Source: Frigoribacterium sp. PvP032
Lineage (GTDB): Bacteria > Actinomycetota > Actinomycetes > Actinomycetales > Microbacteriaceae
Reading direction: 5' to 3'
Assembly: GCF_017833035.1 (NCBI RefSeq)
Contig: NZ_JAFIBM010000001.1
Location: 992,001-1,056,000, forward strand
DNA: 64,000 nt
Numbering within the stretch: position 1 is the stretch's first letter; every line of letters starts with the position of its first letter. The position numbers were made by a program, and so were the translations under genes. This document shows positions 39,995-48,639 of the stretch, one piece after another. The notes under the pieces were generated by a model. It ran no database searches, was not told where the DNA came from, and saw nothing but the letters and a program-made list of their open reading frames with translations.

Positions 39995-41416
39995 GTGAAC
40001 GAGTGGGCCATGCTCGCCGTAGGTCTTTTCCTGACCGTCGGCACCGGCTTCTTCGTGGCGTCCGAGTTCTCGCTCGTGAACCTCGACCGCAACGACCTCG
40101 AGGCCCGCCAGGCCCGTGGCGAGAAGCGCCTCGCGCCGACGATCAAGGCGCTGCGCATCACGTCGACGCACCTCTCCGGAGCCCAGCTCGGCATCACGCT
40201 GACGACGCTCCTCACCGGCTACACCTTCGAGCCCGCGATCAGCTCGCTGCTCAGCGCCCCGCTCGGCGACCTCGGCGTGCCCGCGGCCGTCATCCCCGGC
40301 ATCGGCGCCGTGGTCGGCATCGTGATCGCGACGCTCTTCTCCATGGTCGTCGGCGAGCTCGTCCCCAAGAACTTCGCCCTCGCCCTGCCGCTCGCGACGG
40401 CCAAGTTCGTCGTGCCGTTCATGGCGACATTCACGACCGTGTTCAAGCCGGTCATCCTGCTCTTCAACAACACCGCGAACGCCGCGATCCGCAAGATGGG
40501 CATCGAGCCGAAGGAGGAGCTGTCCGGCTCCCGGTCCGCGGAGGAGCTCAGCTCGCTGGTGCGTCGCTCCGCGCTCGAGGGCATGCTCGACGACGACCAC
40601 GCGACCCTCCTGGGCCGCACCCTGCGGTTCTCCGAGCACGCGGCGGTCGACGTCATGACCCCCAGGGTCCGCATGACCACCGTCCGGTCCACCGACACCG
40701 CGGCCGACGTCGTCGAGACGGCGCTCGCGAGCGGCTTCTCGCGGTTCCCCGTGATCGGCGACGACAGCGACGACATCGTCGGCGTCGTGCACGTCAAGCA
40801 GGCCTTCGCGCTGCCCGCAGAGGAGCGGGCCTCCGTCCCGGTGGCCAGCCTCGTCTCGGACGCGCGCTTCGTGCCCGAGTCGATGGGCGTCGACACCCTG
40901 CTCGGCCTGCTGCGTCGCGAGGGCTTCCAGATCGCCGTCGTCGCCGACGAGTTCGGCGGCACGGCGGGCCTCGTCACGCTCGAGGACCTGGTGGAGGAGC
41001 TGGTCGGCGAGCTCGAGGACGAGCACGACCGCGCCAAGGCCGGCATCGTCCGGTCGTCGGGCACCGTCGTCTTCGACGCCGCGCTGCGCCCCGACGAGCT
41101 CTGGGACCGCGCCACGGTGCGGGTGCCCGACGACGGCGACTACGAGACCGTCGGCGGCTTCGTCACCGAGCAGCTCGACCGGCTGCCAGAGGTGGGCGAC
41201 GAGGTCGAGCTCGAGAGCGGCACGCTGCGCGTCGAGCGCGTGGTCGGGCAGCGGCTCGAGCGCCTGCGGTTCGTGCCCTCGCCGGCCGAGCTGCCGACCG
41301 CCTCCGGCGCCCCTGCCCGCACGGTGGACGAGGTCGACGCGGTGCACGGCACCGTGCCTGCCCCCACCGACCACGACCGGGTCGTCGCCGGACTGAGAGA
41401 GGACCTGGACCGATGA
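39995..41416 (+). CDS. CNNM/CorC-type hemolysin family membrane protein (DUF21-CBS-CorC)
   Basis: 473 residues from GTG 39995 with GGGGAGGGG upstream. The DUF21 membrane domain (about 1-190) starts MLAVGLFLTVGTGFFVASEF and contains the VGELVPKNFALALP signature. Two CBS domains follow (about 215-340: MTPRVRMTTVRSTDTAADVV, GGTAGLVTLEDLVEELVGEL), then a CorC_HlyC domain (about 355-440: GDYETVGGFVTEQLDRLPEV). Family members bind Mg-ATP in the CBS pair and handle magnesium efflux. It overlaps the next paralogue by ATGA. Confidence 0.93.
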   Translation: MNEWAMLAVGLFLTVGTGFFVASEFSLVNLDRNDLEARQARGEKRLAPTIKALRITSTHLSGAQLGITLTTLLTGYTFEPAISSLLSAPLGDLGVPAAVIPGIGAVVGIVIATLFSMVVGELVPKNFALALPLATAKFVVPFMATFTTVFKPVILLFNNTANAAIRKMGIEPKEELSGSRSAEELSSLVRRSALEGMLDDDHATLLGRTLRFSEHAAVDVMTPRVRMTTVRSTDTAADVVETALASGFSRFPVIGDDSDDIVGVVHVKQAFALPAEERASVPVASLVSDARFVPESMGVDTLLGLLRREGFQIAVVADEFGGTAGLVTLEDLVEELVGELEDEHDRAKAGIVRSSGTVVFDAALRPDELWDRATVRVPDDGDYETVGGFVTEQLDRLPEVGDEVELESGTLRVERVVGQRLERLRFVPSPAELPTASGAPARTVDEVDAVHGTVPAPTDHDRVVAGLREDLDR

Positions 41417-42453
41417 ACGAGTACCTGCCCGGCATCATCTGGCTGTTCGTGCTGCTGATCGTCAACGGCTTCTTCGTCGGCGCCGAGTTCGCCGTCATCT
41501 CCGCCCGCCGCTCGCAGATCGAGCCCCGCGCCGAGGCCGGCAGCAAGGCCGCGAAGAAGACGCTGTGGGCGATGGAGCACGCCACGCTCATGCTCGCGAC
41601 GAGCCAGCTCGGCATCACCGTCTGCTCGCTCGTGATCCTCAACGTGTCCGAGCCGGCCATCCACCACCTGCTCGAGATCCCGCTGGCCGCGACGCCCCTG
41701 ACGCCCGAGGCCATCGGTGTCGTCGCGTTCGTGATCGCCCTGGTGCTCGTCACCTTCCTGCACGTGGTGGTCGGCGAGATGATCCCGAAGAACCTGTCGT
41801 TCTCGGTGCCGGACCGGGCGGCGCTGCTGCTCGCGCCTCCTCTGGTCTTCGTCGCGACCGTGTTCAAGCCCGTCATCTGGTCGCTGAACGGCGTCGCCAA
41901 CGCGGTGCTGCGACTGTTCAGGGTCGAGCCGAAGGACGAGGCGACGAGCACCTACACGCTCGACGAGGTCGCGAACATCGTGCAGCAGTCGACCCGCGAG
42001 GGCGTGCTGTCCGACGCCTCGGGCACCCTGTCGGCGGCGTTCGAGTTCACCACCCGCAAGGTGCGCGACGTCGAGGTGCCCGTGGCCGAGATGGTGCGGC
42101 TCGTGCCGGGCGCGACCCCTCGCGACGTGCAGCTCGCCGTCGCCGAGCACGGCTACTCGCGCTACGTACTGACGGACGACGACGGGCAGCCCACGGGCTA
42201 CCTGCACCTCAAGGACGTGATGGACCTGACCTCGCTCGAGGCCCTCGATGCGCCCGTGCCCGCGAAGCGGGTCCGTCGGCTCGGGGCGGTGCCGCACGAC
42301 GCCGACCTCGAGGACGCGCTGGCGTCCATGCGCCGCAGCGGAGCCCACGTCGCCCGCGCCGTCTCGGTGATGGGCGAGACGACCGGCGTGCTCTTCCTGG
42401 AGGACATCATCGAGGAGCTGGTGGGCGAGGTCGACGACGCGACGACGGTCTAG
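41413..42453 (+). CDS. CNNM-type hemolysin family protein lacking the CorC domain
   Basis: 346 residues. A DUF21 domain (VLLIVNGFFVGAEFAVISAR, VVGEMIPKNLSFSVPDR) and two CBS domains (VPVAEMVRLVPGATPRDVQL, TTGVLFLEDIIEELVGEVDD) are followed almost directly by the stop, so the C-terminal CorC_HlyC domain of the upstream paralogue is absent. The ATGA overlap suggests that the two proteins are made in equal amounts, perhaps as a heterodimer. Such tandem pairs are common in actinobacteria. Confidence 0.93.
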   Translation: MNEYLPGIIWLFVLLIVNGFFVGAEFAVISARRSQIEPRAEAGSKAAKKTLWAMEHATLMLATSQLGITVCSLVILNVSEPAIHHLLEIPLAATPLTPEAIGVVAFVIALVLVTFLHVVVGEMIPKNLSFSVPDRAALLLAPPLVFVATVFKPVIWSLNGVANAVLRLFRVEPKDEATSTYTLDEVANIVQQSTREGVLSDASGTLSAAFEFTTRKVRDVEVPVAEMVRLVPGATPRDVQLAVAEHGYSRYVLTDDDGQPTGYLHLKDVMDLTSLEALDAPVPAKRVRRLGAVPHDADLEDALASMRRSGAHVARAVSVMGETTGVLFLEDIIEELVGEVDDATTV

Positions 42454-42462
42454 CTGCCGTCG

Positions 42463-43140
42463 TCAGCTGCCGGCGCGGTCGGGCGAGAGCGGCCTCTCGC
42501 CCGGCAGCTCGTGCATCGCCTCGGCGGCGAGCTCGGCCCGGATCGGGTCGCGGTCTCGGGTCGCCTGCTCGAGGGCGACGAGCGAGCCGCTCATCGCGGC
42601 CCAGTTCAGCACCTCGACGATGTTCGGCACGCGCAGCGAGTAGGCGAGGCCGTCCGTGACGTCGCGGCAGACCTTCTTGAGGGCGCTGTTGCCGCAGTGC
42701 TCGACGTAGGTGTCGAAGAGGGCGACGGCGTGCGCGTTGAGCGCCGGGCCGTCATCGCGCTCGATGTCGCCGACGCAGACCGCGACCGCCGCGCTGATCT
42801 GCTTGACGACTGTCTCGGGGAGGCGCGGCACGGCCAGGCGGACCGCCCCGCCGAACAGCACGCCGAGCGTCTGGACGGCCTCGACGGCCTGGCCGGCGTC
42901 GGGCGTCGCCACCCGCGTCCAGCGGTTCGGGGCCATCTCGACGAGGCCGGCGCGGACGAGGTCGCTGAGCGCCTCGCGGATCGGGGTGCGCGACACCTGC
43001 AGCCAGGCCACCAGCTCGTCGTCGTGCAGGCGCTCGCCCGGCTCGAGGGTGCCGTCGAGGATGGCTTCGCGCAGTCGGCTGCGGACCGTGTCGCGCAGCA
43101 GCTGCCGCTCGGTCGTCGGGGCGGAGGTGGGGACGGGCAC
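42463..43140 (-). CDS. GntR-family regulator (FadR/VanR type, FCD domain)
   Basis: 225 residues from GTG 43140 with GGAG seven bases upstream. The winged helix (about 12-75) reads LRDTVRSRLREAILDGTLEP, GERLHDDELVAWLQVSRTPI and REALSDLVRAGLVEMAPNRW. The helical C-terminal domain (about 85-215) is a divergent FCD domain (NAHAVALFDTYVEHCGNSAL KKVCRD in two blocks). It only just follows the convergent CNNM gene. The target is unclear; the divergent neighbour is the ECF sigma factor gene. Confidence 0.87.
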   Translation of the reverse strand: MPVPTSAPTTERQLLRDTVRSRLREAILDGTLEPGERLHDDELVAWLQVSRTPIREALSDLVRAGLVEMAPNRWTRVATPDAGQAVEAVQTLGVLFGGAVRLAVPRLPETVVKQISAAVAVCVGDIERDDGPALNAHAVALFDTYVEHCGNSALKKVCRDVTDGLAYSLRVPNIVEVLNWAAMSGSLVALEQATRDRDPIRAELAAEAMHELPGERPLSPDRAGS

Positions 43141-43250
43141 TGGTGTCTCCGATCGTGGGGGTCTCGGGCGGGCGCTCCGCGGACAGGATACCGGGGAAAT
43201 GTCCCGTGTGGCAGGTGATGCGTCGAAGCTGATGTACCAGTGGGCTCTGC

Positions 43251-43269
43251 GTCCCCCGAAGTGGGGGAC
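43251..43269. promoter_or_regulatory. Short hairpin in the gntR-sigma intergenic region
   Basis: GTCCCCC (43251-43257) and GGGGGAC (43263-43269) pair perfectly around a five-base loop. It lies about 90 bp before the sigma factor start and could be an operator or leader structure. Confidence 0.35.
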
Positions 43270-43358
43270 CCGGGGATCATGCGGGCGCATACAGTGGCCG
43301 CAGCGCTCGGGGGAGCGTCCTCGCTCCCACTCGTACCCCACCCTGACCGGACGGCACC

Positions 43359-43949
43359 GTGACACTCGCATCAGCGCATCCCCTCGAGGCCTCGCCCTCG
43401 GACGACGACCTCGTGGTCGCGACCGCCGGCGGCGACGAACGCGCCTTCGCCGTGTTCTACGACCGCACGGCGTCTCGCGTGCACGGCCTCGTCCGCCGGG
43501 TGCTCGTCGACCCCGCGCAGTCGGAGGAGGTCGTGCAGGAGGTGTTCCTCGCGGTCTGGCAGACCGCCTCCCGCTTCGACCCGGCCAGGGGCACGGCCCT
43601 GTCCTGGCTGCTCGTCCAGGCGCGTCGTCGTGCGATCGACCGGGTGCGGTCGTCGCAGGCGAGCCGCGCCAGGGACGTCGCCGCCGGCGTCCGCGACCTG
43701 GACCCCGTCCGGGACGACGTCGCGGAGACGGCTGCGGTGAGGATCGAGCACGCCCGCGTGAGCCGGGCGCTCGGAGGCCTCTCTCCCGTGCAGCGCCAGG
43801 CTCTCGAGCTGACCTACTGGGGCGGCCTCACCCAGTCGGAGGCGGCCGACAGGGCAGGTGTGCCGCTCGGCACCATGAAGACCCGCCTGCGCGACGGGCT
43901 CATCGCCCTGCGGCGCCTCGTCGAGCCGGCGGGCCTCGCCGAGGCCTGA
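43359..43949 (+). CDS. ECF RNA polymerase sigma factor (SigK-like)
   Basis: 196 residues from GTG 43359. Region 2 (about 20-95) has FAVFYDRTASRVHGLVRRVL, QSEEVVQEVFLAVWQTASRF and LSWLLVQARRRAIDRVRSSQ. Region 4 (about 130-185) has LGGLSPVQRQALELTYWGGL and TQSEAADRAGVPLGTMKTRL. This is the SigK/ECF19-like type that is normally followed by an RskA-type membrane anti-sigma gene. Here the next gene is the convergent PA-like gene, 10 bp after the stop, so no partner anti-sigma factor is present locally. Confidence 0.93.
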   Translation: MTLASAHPLEASPSDDDLVVATAGGDERAFAVFYDRTASRVHGLVRRVLVDPAQSEEVVQEVFLAVWQTASRFDPARGTALSWLLVQARRRAIDRVRSSQASRARDVAAGVRDLDPVRDDVAETAAVRIEHARVSRALGGLSPVQRQALELTYWGGLTQSEAADRAGVPLGTMKTRLRDGLIALRRLVEPAGLAEA

Positions 43950-43959
43950 GCTACCGGCG

Positions 43960-46851
43960 TCAGGGGCCGGCCGTCGGTGCCCCCGGGTACTGGACGACGG
44001 CTCGAGACACCTTGCCCAGCAGGCCGTTGTGGTCGTTGCGCTCGATCACCTTCACGCCGTCGACCGCCGTGGATCTCGGATCGAGTCGCAGCCTGCCGGT
44101 CGTCTCGCGGGTGTTCTGCCAGACCACAAAGTCGTCCTTGCGGTCGCCGCTCGGCGGGTCGAAGACGCTGAGCTCCGTGCCGACCGGCATGTTCGTGAAC
44201 TCTGCGTCGTAGATCTCGTCGTTCGGGCATCTGCCGGTGGTGCCGGTCTCGGGCATGGTGATCGTTCGGAGGAGCTCGCCCGAGAACGCCGGTGTCTCGA
44301 GTGCGGGGAACCGCACCGTGCAGTAGCGCGTCCCGCCGCTGCCCCAGAACGCGATCTCGGCCCTCTTCTCCGGTCCGACCGTGACGGGCACGATGGCCAC
44401 GAGGTCGTACCCCATCTCGTCTGCGGTCTCGGTGAAGACGAACATCGTGGAGTCCCCCTCCTCCAGCAGCTCTCGGCGGACGAGACCCCGGCCACGTTCA
44501 GCGGTCGTGGACGTCCAGCTCCCGAGTGAGCCCCCGGTCGTGAACACGATGTTCCGGGGGTTCGACAAGTCGAGATCGCCCCCGTTCCGAGACAGCGCGA
44601 GCGTGAGGTCCCCGGAACCCTCCGTGTCCAGCCAGCTGACGGGCACCTCGAACGGTGTCCGAGAATCCGTCACGCGGACGTCGTCGTCGGGCCGGCTCGT
44701 CCACTCGACGTCGGCCTGGTCTGCCGTCCCGTAGTCGAACAACGAGAACTCGTCGATCGAGTAGCTGCCGTAGATGTCCACCTCGTCGCCAGCGGCCGTG
44801 AACTCCACGTACGTGTCCTCCCACGTCTCCTCCTCGGGGAGGTCCATGTCGGCCTGTGTCAGGACCAGGCCGTCTCCGACGACCGACATGATCCTGCGAT
44901 GGCCCGCGCCCGCCTCGTCGGCTCGGCCGGACATGCGGGTCCGGACGCCGTAGAGACGGCCCGTGACGAGACCGGAGATGGTCTGGATGGTGCTGCGGAC
45001 GTAACCGGCGTCCATGTGCTCGCCCTGCCATCCGTCAGAGGAGCTGTCGAAGTCGTGGTGCTCGGTCGCGGGCTTGATGCCGATGTTCATCCCCGGGCGG
45101 AGGGGGACGTCGTAGATGCCGGCGCCGGGGTGCTCGGCCCGGTAGGCGTCGATGATCGCGCGGGTCGGCTCGTCGGTGGTCAGCATCACCGCGTCGCTGT
45201 CGACCCTGATCGGCCTCGACGAGGACGGATCGCCGGGGACGTGGCTGCGGTAGGTCCACTCGTTCCCGTGGACCGAGACGTCGAAGGCCCTCTTGATCGA
45301 CTCGCCGATGCTGAGGGCGGGCGTCGAGGAGTCGGGATCGCGAGGGTCGGCAGCCGCGACGTACCGCTCGGCGGTCTCCTCCGACGCGTCGAGCACCAGG
45401 GTTCCCGAGGTCGCCCGCACCGCGGCCAGGACGCCGCCCCAGGCGCCGGCTGCAGTGTCGAGGGACCCGTCGGGACGGTACGCGCCGTAGTTGCCCGAGG
45501 TCTGCAGCGTCTCCAGCGTCACCTGGGTCCCGTTGCGGATCCGGGTCAGCTCGTCCGTGCTGATCGTCAGCGCCACGGTGCCCGCGTCGTTGATCGTCTC
45601 CAGGGAGAGCGCCGTGGAACCTGCCCGAGGGTAGGTGTCGCCGGCGTTCAACGCGTCGGCCTGGAAGTTCGGGCCGGCACGGAACGTCGCGATGGACTCG
45701 TCGTCCACGACCCAGTTCGTGGTCGGGTGGGCGTCGTAGATCGGTGCCGTTCCGACGTTGTGGTACCGCACGTTGCCGTTGAGCTCGGCCGCCCGGTTGT
45801 ACGTGTCGGTGATCAATGTGCTCCACGTCGTCGACGAGCCGTCCGTGATCGAGTGCGACCGGGAGAACGAGCCGCTGAACTCGGCTGAGCTCTTGCCGGA
45901 CACCTTCCCGCCGGTCTCGCTCATCTCGCCGCCGCCCTCCCAGCCGCCCTTGCCGCCGAGCGTCAGCGACGTCGACTTGGAGGTCGTGAACGACCGCGTC
46001 GTCGTGGTCCCCTCGGACGACACCGTCGTGGGCGTCACCATCATCTTCTCCATGCCCACCGTCACGACCGGCGCAGACGCGACCATCGGGTCGCGGGAGG
46101 CGGTGGGCCCGCTGGCCGGGATCGCTCCCGTCGCCTTCTCGAAGTCGGTGTAGGGATCATGGGCCGTGCGGCAGGCTGCGGGGTCGGAGGTCAGGCGTTT
46201 CCTGCCCTCGTCGCCGAGGGCGTCGTCCCACGGGACCAGGCTGTTGCCGACGATCGCGAAGCCTTCTCGCTCCAGCTCGTCGGGGATCAGGTCCCCGTCG
46301 GCGTCGCCTGGTCGCTCTCCGCACGTGACGCCGCGACCGACCGAGTCGATGGTCGGTGCGCGGAGGCGGTCGGGAGCGAGCTGCGCGATGCCGTGTCCCT
46401 TGATGTACACGTGCAGGTCGGGGATCTCGTCGAACGTCCCGGGGATGGTCATGTCGATCTGCCTCGACTGGCCCGGTGCGAACACGGCCGGGCCCGGCTG
46501 GCCGTCGACGAGCGTCCGGCCGCCCGCGTGGTACGTGTCGAGATCGACCTCGACAGGCTCGGCGAAGTCCTCCCACCAGGTGTAGGTCGCCAGGATCCGG
46601 ATGCCCTCCGCCCCCGGTCTGATCGAGAACTCGCGATCGGCGAACTGGACCGACAGGGGGCGGGTGCCGTCATCGGCCGTCTGCAGCACCACCGGGGCGT
46701 CGAGGACGGCTGCTGCTGACGCGGCCTCGTGCTCGGGTCCGGGAGGCGGGGCGCTGTCCACGGCGGCGGCGGGCGTGCTGGAGACGATGGTCGTGGCGGC
46801 GAACAGGACGCTCAGGAACGCGCTCGCGGTCTTCATGCGTTTTGTGTACAT
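43960..46851 (-). CDS. Protective-antigen/binary-toxin B-component homologue (pore-forming translocase)
   Basis: 963 residues; ATG 46851, with ATG 46836 (MKTASAF) an equally possible start. Signal peptide to about 30. An N-terminal domain unlike PA14 (about 45-175) precedes the calcium motif D183-x-D185-x-D187-x-I189-x4-E194 (DADGDLIPDELEREGF). The PA core follows: HDPYTDFEKATGAI, DPMVASAPVVTVGMEKMMV, then a Ser/Thr/Gly-rich stretch (273-345) where PA has its membrane-inserting loop, NGNVRYHNVGTAPIYDAHPT, and YVAAADPRDPDSSTPALSIG. These match PA domains 1' to 3 block by block. The C-terminal ~350 residues (from DSSSDGWQGEHMD) look like beta-sandwich modules in place of PA domain 4. The clamp Phe427 equivalent appears to be Ala423. 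It follows a secreted protease gene by 15 bp. Confidence 0.88.
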   Translation of the reverse strand: MYTKRMKTASAFLSVLFAATTIVSSTPAAAVDSAPPPGPEHEAASAAAVLDAPVVLQTADDGTRPLSVQFADREFSIRPGAEGIRILATYTWWEDFAEPVEVDLDTYHAGGRTLVDGQPGPAVFAPGQSRQIDMTIPGTFDEIPDLHVYIKGHGIAQLAPDRLRAPTIDSVGRGVTCGERPGDADGDLIPDELEREGFAIVGNSLVPWDDALGDEGRKRLTSDPAACRTAHDPYTDFEKATGAIPASGPTASRDPMVASAPVVTVGMEKMMVTPTTVSSEGTTTTRSFTTSKSTSLTLGGKGGWEGGGEMSETGGKVSGKSSAEFSGSFSRSHSITDGSSTTWSTLITDTYNRAAELNGNVRYHNVGTAPIYDAHPTTNWVVDDESIATFRAGPNFQADALNAGDTYPRAGSTALSLETINDAGTVALTISTDELTRIRNGTQVTLETLQTSGNYGAYRPDGSLDTAAGAWGGVLAAVRATSGTLVLDASEETAERYVAAADPRDPDSSTPALSIGESIKRAFDVSVHGNEWTYRSHVPGDPSSSRPIRVDSDAVMLTTDEPTRAIIDAYRAEHPGAGIYDVPLRPGMNIGIKPATEHHDFDSSSDGWQGEHMDAGYVRSTIQTISGLVTGRLYGVRTRMSGRADEAGAGHRRIMSVVGDGLVLTQADMDLPEEETWEDTYVEFTAAGDEVDIYGSYSIDEFSLFDYGTADQADVEWTSRPDDDVRVTDSRTPFEVPVSWLDTEGSGDLTLALSRNGGDLDLSNPRNIVFTTGGSLGSWTSTTAERGRGLVRRELLEEGDSTMFVFTETADEMGYDLVAIVPVTVGPEKRAEIAFWGSGGTRYCTVRFPALETPAFSGELLRTITMPETGTTGRCPNDEIYDAEFTNMPVGTELSVFDPPSGDRKDDFVVWQNTRETTGRLRLDPRSTAVDGVKVIERNDHNGLLGKVSRAVVQYPGAPTAGP

Positions 46852-46866
46852 GGAATATCATGGACA

Positions 46867-47769
46867 TCATTGTGCGTCGTCCGAGGTGTCCATCCGATGA
46901 ACTCTCGGATCGCGTGGCCCCGCGGCGGGCGCTGCGGCAGGAGCGAGCCCGGCCGCGTCCGAGATGAGCCGACGCGTCTCCTCCGTCGCCGCAGCACCTC
47001 GGAGCGAACGCCACATGACGTGGTCGGCGACGTCGGTGAACGACGTGGGTCGGTCCACGAAGCCGCCCGACACGACGCCGACCTGGGTCGCGGCCCCGGC
47101 GTCGTCGACCACGAAGAGGGGTCCGCCGCTGTCGCCGGATCGGACGGAGTCGACCTCCCCGGCGCAGATGCCCTCCTGGGCCGGGGTGTCGGCGTCGTGG
47201 TCGCAGTCGCTGGTCGGCCTGACGGCCAGCACCGACTCCTCCAGCACCAGGGTCGGCAGCCCGCCGGGCTCCCGACCCCAGCCGGTCAGCGTGGCTGCCG
47301 TGCCCGGGGAGGCAGGTGGCGCCGCTCCCTCCGGGGCGAGGCCGACCGGTGCCTCCGGACGTGGCTCGTCGAGGACGATCACGCCGATGTCGTGGTACCC
47401 GACCGTCTCGTCCTCCCAGTCGAGGGAGACGATCTCCGCGATGCCGTCGGCGCCGACCACCTCCTCCGCCGGGCTGGTCAGGTCGACCCGGTCGAAGACC
47501 AGCCGCAGCGAGTCGAGGCCGTCGTCCGGCGGCAGGCAGTGGGCAGCGGTCACGACCAGGCGCTCGCCGACCAGGGCGGCCCCGCAGGAGTGCTGCCAGC
47601 CGTCCCCTCGGTCCCGCTCCACCTGCACCACGAACGGGTACCGGCCGTCCGGCACGGGGCTCTGCGCGGTGGTCGCGGCCGCCGGCAGCGTCGGCGTCAG
47701 CACGACGCCGGCCACGATCAGCGTGACGAGCGTCGTCCTCGTCCTGCGGGGGGTCTCTCGTCTGTTCAT
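46867..47769 (-). CDS. Secreted trypsin-fold serine protease (family S1)
   Basis: 300 residues from ATG 47769 with GAGGA seven bases upstream. Signal peptide to about 32 (ending PAAATTAQ). Triad His77 (LVVTAAHCLP), Asp127 (YHDIGVIVLDEP) and Ser214 (SGDSGGPLF). Cysteine pairs 62/78 and 189/202 are in standard S1 positions; the pocket cysteine usually at 191 (chymotrypsin numbering) is replaced, with DSVRSGDSGG instead of DxCQGDSGG, so specificity is uncertain (trypsin-like or elastase-like). A ~40-residue Ala/Pro tail follows the fold. Same operon as the PA-like gene, so it is the natural candidate to nick and activate that protein, as trypsin or furin does for known binary toxins. Confidence 0.93.
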   Translation of the reverse strand: MNRRETPRRTRTTLVTLIVAGVVLTPTLPAAATTAQSPVPDGRYPFVVQVERDRGDGWQHSCGAALVGERLVVTAAHCLPPDDGLDSLRLVFDRVDLTSPAEEVVGADGIAEIVSLDWEDETVGYHDIGVIVLDEPRPEAPVGLAPEGAAPPASPGTAATLTGWGREPGGLPTLVLEESVLAVRPTSDCDHDADTPAQEGICAGEVDSVRSGDSGGPLFVVDDAGAATQVGVVSGGFVDRPTSFTDVADHVMWRSLRGAAATEETRRLISDAAGLAPAAAPAAGPRDPRVHRMDTSDDAQ

Positions 47770-47894
47770 CGGTCGTCCTCGTCTCCTCGGGGTCTCCAGG
47801 GGCCCAGTACGTCAGGGACGATGTTGCGGCGACGTCAGGCGGGCGACGCGTGCGGCTACCCTCGAGAGGTGACCTCACTCGACGGCCCCGGGCG

Positions 47895-48308
47895 GTGAGG
47901 CCCGTGACGTGGCTCTGGCTGGCGGGCGCGATCCTCGTCGAGGTCACCGCCTCCTTGGCGCTGCAGGCCGCCGTCGACGAGCCCGGCTGGTACGCCCTCG
48001 TCGTGATCGGCTACCTGTCGGCGTTCGTCTGCCTGTCGAGGGTGCTCGCCGGCGGCATGGCGATCGGCGTCGCCTACGGCATCTGGGGCGCGACCGGGGT
48101 CGCGCTGACCGCGGTCCTCGCGGCCGTCCTCTTCGGCCAGGCGCTCACCGGCGTCATGGTCGTCGGGCTCGTGCTCGTCGTGGCCGGGGTGCTGCTCGTC
48201 GAGCTCGGGTCTCAGCGCGCGCACGCCGCCAGGGCCGCCGCCGCCGCTGCCGCCGCCGCGTCGACGTCGGGGTCGACGTCCGCGGAGCGCACCGGGGACG
48301 CCGCCTGA
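47895..48308 (+). CDS. SMR-family transporter subunit 1
   Basis: 137 residues from GTG 47895 (GTG 47904 is an alternative). Four membrane helices; the first has the essential glutamate in LAGAILVEVTASLALQAA, and helix 3 has AYGIWGATGVALTAVL. A tail of about 30 residues rich in Ala and Ser follows helix 4, longer than in EmrE. It overlaps the next SMR gene by one base (TGATG), so the two probably form a heterodimeric exporter of the EbrAB/YkkCD kind, for quaternary cations or guanidinium-type compounds. Confidence 0.92.
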   Translation: MRPVTWLWLAGAILVEVTASLALQAAVDEPGWYALVVIGYLSAFVCLSRVLAGGMAIGVAYGIWGATGVALTAVLAAVLFGQALTGVMVVGLVLVVAGVLLVELGSQRAHAARAAAAAAAAASTSGSTSAERTGDAA

Positions 48309-48622
48309 TGGGCTGGGTCCTGCTCGCGATCGCGATCGTCTGCGAGGTCGGCGCGACCATCAGCCTGAAGCTCGCCACCGACGGCCGGAAGCGCTGGTAC
48401 GTGCCCGTGGCAGTCGGGTACGTCGCCGCGTTCTCGTTGCTCGCCGGTGCCCTCGCGCTCGGCCTGCCCATCGGCGTCGCCTACGGGGTCTGGGCGGCGA
48501 CCGGCGTCGCGCTGACTGCGGTGCTGGGGCGCCTCTTGTTCAAGGACCCGCTGACGTGGACCATGGGCGTCGGCATCGCCCTCATCGTCGCGGGCGTCGT
48601 CCTCATCGAGCTCGGCCACTAG
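48308..48622 (+). CDS. SMR-family transporter subunit 2
   Basis: 104 residues, standard SMR length. The conserved glutamate lies in LLAIAIVCEVGATISLKLA, helix 3 has VAYGVWAATGVALTAVLGRL, and the end is VAGVVLIELGH. Translationally coupled to subunit 1. Paired SMR proteins insert in opposite orientations and work as antiparallel heterodimers using the proton gradient. Confidence 0.94.
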   Translation: MGWVLLAIAIVCEVGATISLKLATDGRKRWYVPVAVGYVAAFSLLAGALALGLPIGVAYGVWAATGVALTAVLGRLLFKDPLTWTMGVGIALIVAGVVLIELGH

Positions 48623-48639
48623 CCGCCCGACCCCGGACG

